A stretch of DNA of 64,000 nt, from contig OZ038320.1 of NCBI GenBank assembly GCA_964035795.1, positions 27,958,665 through 28,022,664 of the forward strand, written 5' to 3'. Position numbers and translations under genes: made by a program. Below are positions 35,478 to 48,315 of the stretch, piece after piece. The first letter of the stretch is position 1, and each line of letters opens with the position of its first letter. The stretch comes from Pterobdella sp. o SKG-2022. Lineage: Eukaryota; Annelida; Clitellata; Hirudinida; Piscicolidae. Under the pieces are notes generated by a model. It was not told where the DNA came from. It did not search any database and was given only the letters and a program-made list of their open reading frames with translations.

Positions 35478-38400
35478 ATGCATCAGTCTGGTGGACCTCC
35501 TTCAAACGTCGCACCCAACAACGTTTCAATGGGCTTGCTCGGAAGGTCGTTGCCTCCAATGCTCATGAATAACATTCCTAATTCTGTGGGAGTCTTGAGT
35601 CTTACCAATGGGCCACCACCCTTCAGAAGTGAACGTGGGGCCGATACAAACGATTTGGCAGCTTTCAACCCTAAAAGAGTCAAGTTGTCACACAACGAAA
35701 ATTTCAACTACAACGATATTGTCTCACAACATCAAAACTCCTTTCCCAGCATTCCTTTCAATAAAATAAATAACTACTTAATTAATAATAATAACAGTTT
35801 AAAACATAAAGGAGATGTAATTGATTCTTATCCTGGGATCAATCTCATCAATTTTAATTTACTAAATAACAATATAAAGCTTTTTCAAAATCATAATATA
35901 ATCAATAACAACCTCGTTAATAACCCTCCAACCACTTTGAATAACAACACTAAGCCACCATTACACATCAACACCGAAATTAAAAAGGTTTGCTTACAAT
36001 ATTTTTTAGAAAGGCTACTTACATAATGTTTATTAATAGTTTTAATTCAAGGATATATTTCAAACAAAAGGCCTAATCTACATTTTTTTCAGTTTCCCTT
36101 CCAAGAAACTTATTTTAATGTTTTTTCAACTATTCTTAGATTATTGATTTTTTCAATCTCACTGGTAATGCAAATTTGGTATTGAATTTTGTTAATTTTG
36201 TTGATGCTTTCAATTTATCATTTACAAGATATAACCTTGTTTTTAAATAGATTTTTAGCATATTGGTCAACATAAAAACCTGAGTAATACAAAACTGCTC
36301 AAAGACAAAAGTTTATGAATATGTCTTTAAGATCAGTATTTTTTAGAGTTATTTATACACTAAAATTCACTTATTTGAATCTTATTTTTATTATTTTAAT
36401 CATTTTTGGTGAATATAAAGATTTGAAAAAAAGTACTTAGCAAATGTATATTTGTAAGGTGATACTTGTTGAAAATTGAAATTTCTTTTAATAAATATTT
36501 TGGAAATTCTCATGGAACTCAAATTCCCTGTATAAAAACAAAAATAATAAACATTAAATATACTTAATTAAATTAAATATATAATCATATGAAAAAACTT
36601 AAACACGCAACAGGAATCTGCCTATACTCTGCAAGTTGAGGCCATTTCACCCACACCCCCATCTGACCAATGTAACGATGATGACATCAAACTTCACAAA
36701 GAGGACATTCTCAACCACATCAACCGAGTTGATAGGGAGATTGCCCACCTCGAACAGAACCTCGTTAAACTACACAAAAAGAAGGTTAGTGTATTTTTGT
36801 AGGCAGATTTTATGTTTTAATGGTTTTTTTTTCTGTATGATATCCTGCCATTTAAATTCTTCTCTTGGTGGGGTGTTTTGAATGTCTTTTGTTGAAATAA
36901 GGTTTTTATTTTTAAATAGGCATATTTATGTTTTAATTAGAATGTATTAGTAATTTAATATATAAATGGCTTGAAATTTATTGATTTAATTTAAGATAAA
37001 ATTTTTAAATTACCTTATATAAATCTTTTAATTAAAAAACATGAATTTTCTCATTATTCAATAAAACCTGTTGTTAACTGAAGAATTTTGATTGAAGGGC
37101 ATGTTGTTAATGGTGATAATGGTTATAGATTTTTCTTTTTTTTCTATTCATCTCATCTGAAATTTATCCTCAAACTTGGATTCTGTTGTTTAAAGATTTT
37201 TCTTTGGTTCAGTACAAAGGATATTATAACATGAAAATTATAAACCTTTTTTTATATCTTAGCCAAAAATTTAAGTAAATGTTAAATGATTGTTATCATA
37301 GTGTTTATATCAACACTGTGGTTTCAAATTATATAATGATAATCATAAAAATGTAGAATTTTCAGTTGGCTGGTAACTTATTTATGAGTGCTAATATTAT
37401 ATAAACTTTTATTTCTAGGTTCATTTTCACTTTTAAACAAGTTTCATTGCCAGAGTTCTTAGAGCACTCATATCAAAATATTTTATAATAGCCCATCTAC
37501 AAAAAATTATATGATATGGCTGCTAAATTAAATGATTATTTTTAACATCACTGTGATTTACAATATTTTTGTATTGATGGATGATTTATAATATTTTTTT
37601 ATTGATGAATTATTTATACTGTTTTAATTAAACTATTAACAAACTGGTTTGTTTTTTAATTGTTTCTAATCTAATAATTCCATGAAAGTCCAATCACTTG
37701 AATAATAGCTCAGATACTGCTTTAATTATTTGATTAATGAACACTCAAACAACAGGACCAGCTGGAGGAAGGCCAGAGCAAGACTCCCAAGCACCCAATG
37801 AGCTATTCTCCCAGGTCATCAGGCACCCCCTCAGACCACTCCACCAGCACACCCAAGCAACAATCCATCAGTCAGATTGTTCTCACAGAGAACCAGGTTT
37901 GTTGGGGAGCAAAGATATATGATGATTTTCATTTAAAATGCTTGTGTCTCAGTTTAGTGGGTATATAGTTTTATGGTTAGATTATAGTCTAATGAAAAGA
38001 TTGATATTTCATTTATAAATATAAACTGAAAATGCTGAAAATGACAAAGGGGTGTGAACAGATGATGTGTGGAGAGAAAAAAGGGTTGAAAAACTATAAT
38101 TATTAGATTATATTCATTTTTCAAACAACAATAATACTAGAATATAAAAAGTTATTTATTGATTAAAGGTAGATAAAAAAAAATTTTTTAGTGATTAATG
38201 TATGATATTCTTCCAAATATGTTTTAAATTTTTTTATCAAAGTTATATAAATTTTCATGTAAATGTATGTTAAGTCTCAGCCCACAAATCGTTGTACTCT
38301 GCTTGTAGTTGATTTTGATAAACAATGCCGTAAATTCCTTTATAGATTGTCTTTCTATTCAGTTACTTAACTTTCGTGTTTAATGAAGTTTCCAAGATTT

Positions 38401-41400
38401 GATGAATCACTACAAACTAGAATAATTTATTTCTTCTAACACATTTATTTACATGTTTTTGTTATTCAGGATTTGTTTATATATCGTATATGTGTTTTTT
38501 TTGTTTCATATAAATCATTTTATTTTCTATCGATATTGAAACCTTTCTAATATTTATGGTTATCTTCTTCATCGTGATGTAAATGGGCCTTTGAAAATAT
38601 ATATCTTTCAATTAAAAAGTCATAGTAAGATAAGTACAGTGATCAAGAGCTCTCATAACACTCATGTCTGCACAACTTATGCTAACAAATGCCTAGATGC
38701 TTATGTGTATTTGCGGCCACGCCTAATCATCACAACGTCTTTATAAAACACGTCAAATGACTCAAGTAAAATAATTGGTGACGTCGACATTACTGTATGA
38801 AAGAATAAAGCGGTTTTATGTATGTCTTATTGTGTCTAGTGAGTTTGAGAGACATATTTTTATCTTTAATAATGTACGTATAGTTATATGCTTTCATGTA
38901 TTACTCGATTTCATCATTCATTAATTTTTTGCTATTTGTTATTTTTTCAAGTAAAAATTGATTATTGGTAGACTCTATAAAAAAACGTTTTTGATGATTT
39001 TATATAATCTTTGAATTTATATAAGGGTTTTCAAACAGAATCGATAACTATAAATAATCTTTGTTCATGGAGAAGAATATTCTATTTAATCATTCTTTTT
39101 TTTTGTTTTTTTTTTGTGTAATATCACCTATAAAGCTTTCACCATATCTCAAGGAGTCTATTATTTTATAAAAAATGTTCGTGAAGCAATAATCAATATC
39201 ACAATACCAAAAACAATAATGTTCATGAATTACTTTCAACAATGAAAACCATCATATCAGTAAATAAAAAACTGTAATAATGGAGGAAAAATATTACTTT
39301 GAATAATAAAGTTATAAATATTATTTATATAATCATAATATAATAATATTAAAAATATAATTATATATATTTATTTTTACGATCAAGTTGAAATTTTAAA
39401 ATAATAGCTTCTATTATTATTATTATTATTATTAAGATTTTTATAGCGAACAGTTATCAATTCACTAAATTTATTCAAAAACTTCAATTTTGAAGCTTTA
39501 TTCGAAAGACACACATTCTAATAAACTACATATTTATAATTAGCACCTCACTCAATTTCATCACAGACCAAAGCATTGCAGTCCCACGATTTCCTCAGGA
39601 AGTTGAACCTGAAGCCACGTTTCAATGATATTGTGAGTTTCATCTTTTCTTTCTACCTTATTTGATTGATAGATACATTGTTTAGTTGATTGATTTTCTT
39701 CCTATCCATTTTTTTTACTTTTCATTCATTTTTTTTTTCATTTATTCATTAGTTTTTTTCTCTCCATTCATTCATTTTTTTTCATTTATATATTTTTAAG
39801 CTGATTCATCTATTTTTATATTATTTTATGTGATTTTTCATTCTATTACTATTTCATCCATTCATCTAGTTAGTATTTATTTTTATAAATTGAAGATTAT
39901 CACATAGGTAGGTTTGATAAACTACCTGTAAAACAAAAATAGTTTTGTATAATTGATCAAAATTTTATTTGTTTTATGATTCTTATCTATCATAATTCTT
40001 CTTATTTTTTATTATTGTTTATTATTATTTTTTCTTAACATTGTTGTTTGTTGTTATTTATCATTGTTATTCTATTGATTGGATGAATGAGAGGTGTGGT
40101 GTAGAGGCATTGTTAGATCAAAGTTTATCAAAATTCCAGTTTTCAAATAATTTTTATTTTTTCAATTTGTTCTTGATGCTTTAATTTCAATAACTTTCAC
40201 CCTGCTATTCAGTCTTAGCTATTTAAGTTTTAAATTTTAAAAATTCTAAATAAAAATAAAACGTCTCGATAAACTAGTGTTTGTCATAGATATAAACATT
40301 TGTTATCACTGCATCTAACCAACCCTCCTTAACTGCCAACCAATAAACCACACCATATCATTGCAACTTGTTAAATACCTTTTAAACCTTCCTTATAAAA
40401 CCATTTATCTTATATAACTTTCATAATTAACACAAGAAAGATGAAAGCTGATTTTGTCTAGACATTGCTATGAACATAATGCAATACCTATTTTAAGCCA
40501 CTCTTCTCAGTGTCCTAATTAAAAACACCACCTTGGGATGTATGTAAAATATTCTTTTTCATTTAATTAGAATCTAATAACCAACTCTATAATCTAGTCT
40601 AGATTTAAAATTAAAAAAAATTTTTTGTTTTTTTTTCTATTTCATATCAAGTTTTAATAATTTAATGTTTTTTTCTTATCATCTTATTGCTTTCTATTAT
40701 TTTTCATTAATGACCTCCTGGTACTTATAGTCCTCTTAATTAACATTCCTTTGGCTTCTTAATAATACCCACAATAATGTTATGTCTTTATGACTGCAAT
40801 GAAGCTTAAATTTTTTAATGGTTATTTTTATTGTTATTATGATTATTGTTATTATTTTTATTAAAAAGTATGATTTATCCTTTGTTGTGGTTGAAGGAAT
40901 ACAAATGAAGAGGTTCAAGATAGTGCCGGCATTTTTATTTTTATTAATTAAGTGAAAGGTTTTTTGAAACTTGTTATATGATTATTAAAATGGACTGTCG
41001 GTACAGACTTTGATAAATTCTTAACATTTATGTTTGAATCATTCAAACAATCAGTTTTGGATGAATTCAGTCTAAACAACAGTGTAAGTTATCTAAAGTC
41101 TCCTAAACAATAAGCCATGTGACCGACGTTTTGGCGAGATTACCTAATGGTATGGGAATTGAAAATACACACAATCACTTTTTAATGCCTATTTATATAT
41201 TTACTGGATATCATTATCAGGTGTGACTGAATGTCAAGTTGTATGTCATTTTTGCTCATGAAAAGCTTTTATTATCTAACTTACAGTTTTATTCTGTTTT
41301 ATGCTGTGTACTATTAAGCTTGATATTTATGTTGTTATCAAGCTGAGTTTCATGCACTTTAAAATAAACTGTTTCCTTTGCTGAAAGATTAGTTAATGCC

Positions 41401-44400
41401 CTATATATATATTAGAATGTGCTATTATAATATAAAATTCAATAATGCCTTTTAAATATGTTTGAAGTTAATAAAATTATCGTTTCAATAGTTTATATTT
41501 TTATTTATTTATTTCATTATTATTGTTATTTTCATTATTATGATTAATACAAATTTCATTCAACTTATTTTTAGCTGAGAAATTTATATAAATCCTGCTA
41601 ATTAATCATTAAAACATGAAAGAATGCCATAGTGATAATAACAATAATAATAATACTCAATATAAAAATTATAATACTTCAATAATAACAATGAGTAAGC
41701 GGTAATTATTGGTACAAACCCATTGTTCAGGAGGACAAGACATATGCTATAATTGCATTCAGCTATCAATGCTTCAATGAATTCTCTATTATTATTTTAT
41801 TATTATTATCATTATTATTATTATTATTCCATTATTTTTATTTTTATTTCATGCCCCGTAATCTTTTCATAAGGTTTGCTTGGAGTTATACTAAAAGTAA
41901 TACTGATTAAACATATTGGAATTTCTTGATCTTTATTTAAATTTAATACCTTTATTTTTAAATTTTTAATGTATTTTAATAGTATTTTTTTTTGAATATA
42001 GAACATTCCTCAAACACCCATTTTCAAGTCCAATGATTTGCGATGTAAGTAGGTCATTGATGTGTTCCCAGTCTCTGCCTTCTGTTACATCTTGTTCACA
42101 TCGCTATCGAAACTGCGCAACAAAATCTTTACTTTTTCGTTTCTTCAACTACCTTATTGTTTATATTGTATGTTTGTGAATATTATTAAATAACTAAGTC
42201 TATTTGTTTTTTGGAATTTACATTATTAATATTTTTATCGTTATTGTTTCTTACAGCCCCTGTATTCGCATGTAACGGAAACAGAAGTTTACAAAAGCAA
42301 CATACAAAAGTTTGCTCCTTCATTGATTTCTCATAAAACATTCCCGCAACTAACTTTAAAGGCAAAATTGACCATAAAATCAAGTTTAATAACAGCAAAT
42401 GTATGAGTTTATTAGTATTAATTAGCCAATTTTATTATTTTGCTGTTATCAAATCCACCCAGTTTTATCACATTCAAGCCGAAATTGATAGCCTATTTGA
42501 AGAGAAGGAAGCAGTATGAATCAGCAAGAGTAATGACTTTTATGTTTTTATGTAATTTTTATGTTATCTCAACCATCTTCATCTGTTATCTTCATCAAAT
42601 GTATAAGTCATCCTTATATCATATACGATACATTTCTATAGCCCTGATTGTAGCATATTCAAGTAAATCTTCATTGTAAAAGAATCCGTACAATTTAAGT
42701 TTCAACTACATATCTTGTGATCAATATTATACATGTAGCTTAATGCTTTACCATCGCAATTACCTTATAAGCAAAAAAATCATTAAAATTACCATCATAC
42801 AACAGAGGCAGGTGCTATCTAAACGGTACAAAGGGTTGCTAGAGTTGTGGAACAGGAAGGTGGACAAAGCTGAAAACAATGCTAAAAAAAGGTCGGGTGC
42901 ATTGATTCATTGCTATTTGCAGGGTCTTTATTAATCTCTGTATTAGTGAAGAAACACTGAAGTTTTTATTTTAAATGTGTCAAGCTTTATGTAAGAGGAA
43001 CTTGCATTATTCAAATATGGGATGGTGAGAAGCTTTGTGTGTTGAACACAAACTTGAAAGGATGTTTCTGCACTGTTTCATCTTGTAATGTTTATCAAAC
43101 AATCAAATGGTTAAAAGTTAAATAAGTATTTAACTATTTATTTAAATTCTAACCATTTGAAAGTATACTATTACTATCTATCAATCTGTCTGATTATAAA
43201 ATTAATTAACTAATGTTATAAGTAGTTAACTAGTTATAAAATTAGTTGATTCTATAGTTAAATAGATTGATAGATAGGCTTTCTTTCAAGACCAGCTGTT
43301 TATAAAACTTGAAAAATGTTTTTTATGTGAAAAATAACCAAAAAAAGGTCTTAGTGAAAATGTTTAAACGGCTTAATGTATGGATAACACGATGTATGGA
43401 CACAAAAATAAAAACAAGTTGAAAGAACCCTTGATATATTTGCATTATGTTAATGAATCATTTTTTTGCCTTAATCATCAAATCAATATGAAACATTTTT
43501 ACCTACTACTCTTCTTGCTGAACTTATCAAAGTTATAGATTTTTACTATAAAGTATGAACCTTAACATAACATAAAGTCATTAATACTCAACAGCAATAG
43601 TTATTGAATAACAATAATGAACAAGATAATACTGATAGTAAAAATGAATTTAATAGTAGCATTTATCAAAAGCTGAACACACCACCTAAACAGGTTGAAT
43701 GATGCAAAGATGAGGGATGTGTTTGAGAAGGCCTTCCCTGAGTTGAAACGCAAGAGGGAGGATAAAGAACGCACCACCAGGTCGGTGTACTTTGGGGTTT
43801 ATGCATGGAGTGTGTGTTTTTGGGGTTCAAAAATTTTTTAAAAACAGATTGCATGTATATTTGGGAGTTTTTAAAATGTCTACTATATAGAATATATATT
43901 TGAGGGAGTTTTTAAAGTTTTATTTATGCGTGTGTATTTGTGGGATTCAAAAAATCTACAAATTGCTTGTGTATTTGGGGGGATTTTTAAAGCATTTACA
44001 AATAAAGTGTGTATTTGTGGTGTTTTAAAAACATCTGCAAATGACATGAATATTCTAAGAAATTAAATGATTTAAACTAAATGGTCTAGTTGTTAGGTGG
44101 CATATAAGTTGACATTATTATTTCTCACCAGACTGACCACCACTGGGAATGCAGCTCGAAACTGCAGCAACAACACCAAGCAAGAGCCTGAACCCGAGCC
44201 TGATCCTGAGGTTGGCATTGAAAGCATTGCTGATAATTCATTAATATTTCATTGCTCACAGTCCAATAACATTCCATTGCTTATGTTTCATTAATATTCT
44301 ATTACTTGTGTTATATTTTCGTTTTTGTTATTAATAGTACTCAAATCATGTAACCATGGTAACGACGCACAAAAATGATGACGTTTTAGTTTTGAAACCC

Positions 44401-47400
44401 TCATCAAATTAAAGTACAAAAATATGCTTATATACATGATGATGCTAAAATTTTAAAAAACTGAAAATCTTAAAAGTAATATTTTGGTTATTAATTCCAA
44501 TATTAAACGACAAAAACGAATCAAAATAACTAATTTCATCTGCCCACAGCAACTTGAAATGGACAAAAGGCGCGAAAACGCGGCCGTTGTGCCCGACTTG
44601 TTGAGTGAAGTTGAAAGGCGCAAAAAGTGGATAAATGAGAATGGAAACCTTGAAAACGATTTGAATCTGGTGCACATGTTCTCAATGGTGAATCGCGTCA
44701 ATTATTGGACCCATGATGAGAAGGACTTGTTCAAAAATAAATTTATCTCACATCCCAAAAGTTTTGCCTCTATCGCTTCTTTCCTTCCTACAAAGGTTGT
44801 TATTTTGGTCTTTTTAATTACTTCAATTGGTGTTTCTAATATATGTTTTGTCTGACAGAAATTAATATTATAGCTAGAAAACACAATGGTTTTTCTTATA
44901 AAATACTCAACTACTAGATATCAAAAAGTTTAGTACCTCTACTTGATAATATAAGTACATCTTACGAGAAGCTTCATGGAATAAAATAAACTTCTAAAAG
45001 TGTTTTTATTTGTATAAATAGAAAGCTTAGTCTTATAGAATAAATAAATAATAAACGTAGTGCATTTTATTTACAATTGATACCTCAAAAATCTCATAAA
45101 CACCCATGTTATTGACAAACACTGCACACAGTATCATCAGTATTAGTTGTACAAATATTAATAATAATCATGAAGCTCTTCTCCTGCAGAGTCTGAATGA
45201 CTGTGTGTTGTATTACTATGGCTCCAAGAAAAGCACCAACTACAAGCAGTTGCTGCGCAGGCACCACATGAGTAGAAGGAAGACTGATAAGGCCAAAAAG
45301 GTCTCATTATAATAATTATTATTATTATTATTATATTCCACTATCAATTTCTTTGCATGACTGGTCTTTAGCGATGATTTTCTTTATTTAGTCGATTGTG
45401 ATGATTTTGATCAATATTCTATTTATGGTGGGTCTTTAGCACCTTAACCAATCATTTTTTGTTTATAGTCAATTCGTTGTCGACGTTTTGACCTGTCTTT
45501 TGTTGTTTATTAATAGTGACTTGTTAATGTCTCGGCCATTCAATATCCCAGTTTCACAGTCCCATCCAATTGAATAGCATGGGAGTTAATGTAAAATAAT
45601 AATGTTGAGAGCACTGTTTTTTAATGAATTGTGTTGTAATAGAGGGAATATAAAAGACCTGGGTTTTTATGATGCAAAAGAGCTGAAGACACAATTGTCA
45701 TAGACGTTTTATCATCATATTGGTCAGAAACTGAAGAACTTACAAACTAAAAACGTTTAAAATCATAAATGACCAGGACTTGAAACTTGAAGGAATACTT
45801 AAGAAAAGGATATGAAAAAGTGTTTCCATAAGTGAAGTAATAATATTTGTAAGCAAAAATTCATATTGATTGAATTTTTATTGAATATTTGACATATTTT
45901 TTAAATGGTTGTTTGGTAAAAGGTTTTGTGGGAGATAATGCAAAATCACTTAGTTGAAAATCTGTTTTAATTAAATTAATAAATACGATAGTATAAGTAA
46001 TTGTGTCAAAGTGGTTTTGACACATTCAGGGAAGCTTTCAACCCAATTAATATGCCTTTTGATTGTTCAATGCCGAAATAATTTTCTGTGTATAAAAATA
46101 CGCCTTAGTTTAATATTAATAAGACAATGATATTAATATTAAGAATCATTGTTATTGTATGCATAATCGTCGCTTTTTTAGGTTAAAATGTTTTTTAACC
46201 TTTGTATAACATTGAAGTTTGAATAATTAGAATGGATTTCATGTTCGTGAAAAGTGTTTATGTTTTCAGTATTCAATTAGATGATACTCTAGGTTAGTCT
46301 GGCAAAAAGCTGTGCATTTTGTCAGTTTTATTTAAGCTTGCTTGAATTTTTCATTAAAGTAAATCTATATGATAAAAAATGAGATTATGTATTTTTAATA
46401 TAACTTTTTATTTGTTTCTTCAAATCTATATTAACCTCTTGTATAGCAGGTTAAAAATCTCGAAATTCATAACAACACAACCACACAAAAGGCTCAGGCA
46501 AACAAAGAGGTGAAGGAGGACAAAGTTGAAGAGGCGGAAGAGGCCAAGCCAGCAATCATAACACCTGCCATCCCAGTATCCACCTTCTTAGCACCATCTT
46601 GCGTTGAAGTGGACGCCAGTGTGATATTATCAACTAGCACTGCCTCTTTATTGCCTACATCACTGACGTCAGTGTCAGCACCGCTCAACATTTCCAATAA
46701 TTTTTCTTCAGCGCCTGAGTGAGTGCAAGAATTTATAAATAGAATAATGCATTCTATATCAGTTAAAATTTTTTTAGTGTGATATTTTGATATGTAATAA
46801 TTTTTATTAATATAAACAATTTGCAGTCTCAAAGCAACGACCAATTTTCACAGAACTCCCTCTTCAACTTCGTTCGCTTCTTCACCATCGTCCTTCACCT
46901 CGTCAATATCGGTAGCACCCACGTCTAATCCAGTTTACACACCGTCAGACATCGTCGCTTCAACAAGCACGATTATAACAAGTGGAAATAACTGTATAAT
47001 GCCCAACAATAAAAGTAACGTAGCTTTACCGTTTCAAACTAGTTTTTCCTTTCCATCAATCAGCCATGCTACATCTCAATTACCTTTTTGCTCCTCTCCC
47101 TTCCAACCACTATCACAATCGCCATCGTTATCGTCATTATACAATCCCGTATGTTCATCTCAATTGGTACCATCTTCGTCGTCTTCTTCCTCATCATCCA
47201 AGCACGTTGGAGGTTCAATTGTGCTAGGAACGCCATTAATAATGTCACAACAACAATCGGGGCAAGATTACAGAGAATCCTTCATAAAAGATAGCAATCC
47301 AGTGAACAATAATAATTTTAAAAGTGAGTACAACAATAACAACAATAGATCGAGCCCCCTTAGAAACGTTATAGAACACAGGAATAATTCGCCCATAGTA

Positions 47401-47787
47401 ACAGCCAGCAACAATGATAGTAAGGACCTTCAATCCAAAGAAATTCTTCAGCACGATTTCCTCATGGCCCAGAAGATGCACAACCAACAAATCCTACAAC
47501 ACCAACAATACATGCAGTTACAGCTGCAACATTACTACAACAATCTCCAACCCCCGATCTTCGATAACAATCACTTAAATAAGGATTTCAATAATAAACC
47601 TCAAAATGACAATCAGAATACGTATAGTACTAGTACTCCTTCAACTTTTAATTCGAACCCGCATGGTACCAATAGCGTAGATGGTGTTGTAACTAGCCAA
47701 GCTTATTGTAATAATAACACTGATATTACAAGTATATCTAATGATAGAACTATTATTGATAGTGTCAAAACTATGCATAAAAAATGA
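35478..47787 (+). CDS. N-CoR/SMRT-like nuclear receptor corepressor, short form
   Basis: Exons: 35478-35987, 36614-36784, 37756-37896, 39567-39632, 42257-42309, 42463-42529, 42806-42891, 43694-43780, 44132-44210, 44550-44795, 45190-45300, 46450-46718, 46827-47787; 948 aa, phases agree. Nuclear scaffolds of this family carry HDAC3 to repressed genes. Landmarks: VEAISPTPPSD and INRVDREIAHLEQNLVKL (the N-terminal coiled coil that binds TBL1/GPS2), IAYLKRRKQYESAR, LSKRYKGLLELWNRKVDKAE, MRDVFEKAFPELKRKRE. SANT1, the deacetylase-activating domain, follows: NYWTHDEKDLFKNKFISHPK, then FASIASFLP, CVLYYYGSKKSTNYKQLLRR. A GGSIVLGTP element matches the GSIxxGTP motifs of the family. SANT2 and the C-terminal receptor-binding region are missing: the protein ends in a Ser/Asn/Gln-rich tail at less than half the usual length. 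I found no further exon before the opposing gene. Confidence 0.88.
39412..39434. repeat. (ATT)n microsatellite
   Basis: A short perfect ATT run in a corepressor intron. A longer interrupted ATT run is at 41787-41827, and another at 45313-45334. Confidence 0.8.
43174..43277. repeat. Inverted repeat, 14-bp arms
   Basis: CTATCTATCAATCT at 43174-43187 is exactly the reverse complement of 43264-43277. The 76-bp loop is AT-rich and itself has TTAACTAGTTATAAAATTAGTT-like symmetry. It is in the corepressor intron 42892-43693. Confidence 0.75.
43810..44046. repeat. Degenerate minisatellite, about 38-bp unit, about six copies
   Basis: Units begin near 43812, 43856, 43897, 43931, 43970 and 44008. Each follows the plan GTGTATTTGGGG, then TTTTTAAA, then TCTACAAAT. 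It fills most of the corepressor intron 43781-44131. Confidence 0.65.
44933..45014. mobile_element. Second, one-armed copy of the 26042-26203 foldback element
   Basis: This stretch matches the minus strand of the left arm plus spacer of the 26042-26203 element: GTACCTC, ACTTGAT, ATCTTACG, GAAGCTTC, GGAATAAAATAAACT, CTAAAAGTGTTT in the same order and spacing. Only one arm is present. It lies in the corepressor intron 44796-45189, with several substitutions. Confidence 0.75.
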
Positions 47788-48315
47788 TTGAAGTAATAAT
47801 ACCGAAGAGTTTTTAATATTCTATTTTTATTCTACCATGTAATCATACGTAAAAGGATCGTGTGTTATCATATTTAAAATCGTTATAATTACTCTAATTA
47901 TACATAGTGAAATATTGTCGTAAGTCGATATATTTGGGAAGTGAGTGTAAAGTGCATATAGCTTAAAATTGTTTTTACTGTGCTTTATAATTTGATTAAC
48001 ATGAATAGTGCGTAAGTGATATGCCACGCAATGTGTCTATGTACATTGATGGTGTAACAAGAAAGCTTATATTAAGAAGCCATCAACTGATAATTAAAAA
48101 CAGTTTTTAAATATAATCTATAGTTTTAATTTGTTTCAAAGACTCATTGAATAATTTTATTCAACGCCGTTGCATTAGGTATTGAAAAAATGGCGATGTG
48201 AGGTGGTTTCACTTTGGAGTTCACTTTTTACCCCTGGACTTGGCGCTCTTCGAGACTTTCGTCTTCTTATTTTCTGGATTATAAGTAAGAAGTAATACAT
48301 CGAATAAGATTGGCA

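Noticed and set aside
42310..42400. Extension of the corepressor exon to the GTATGA at about 42401
   Set aside because: Ending the exon at 42309 gives a gap-free match in length to the family (YKSNIQ then LIAYLKRRKQ); the longer version inserts unrelated residues.
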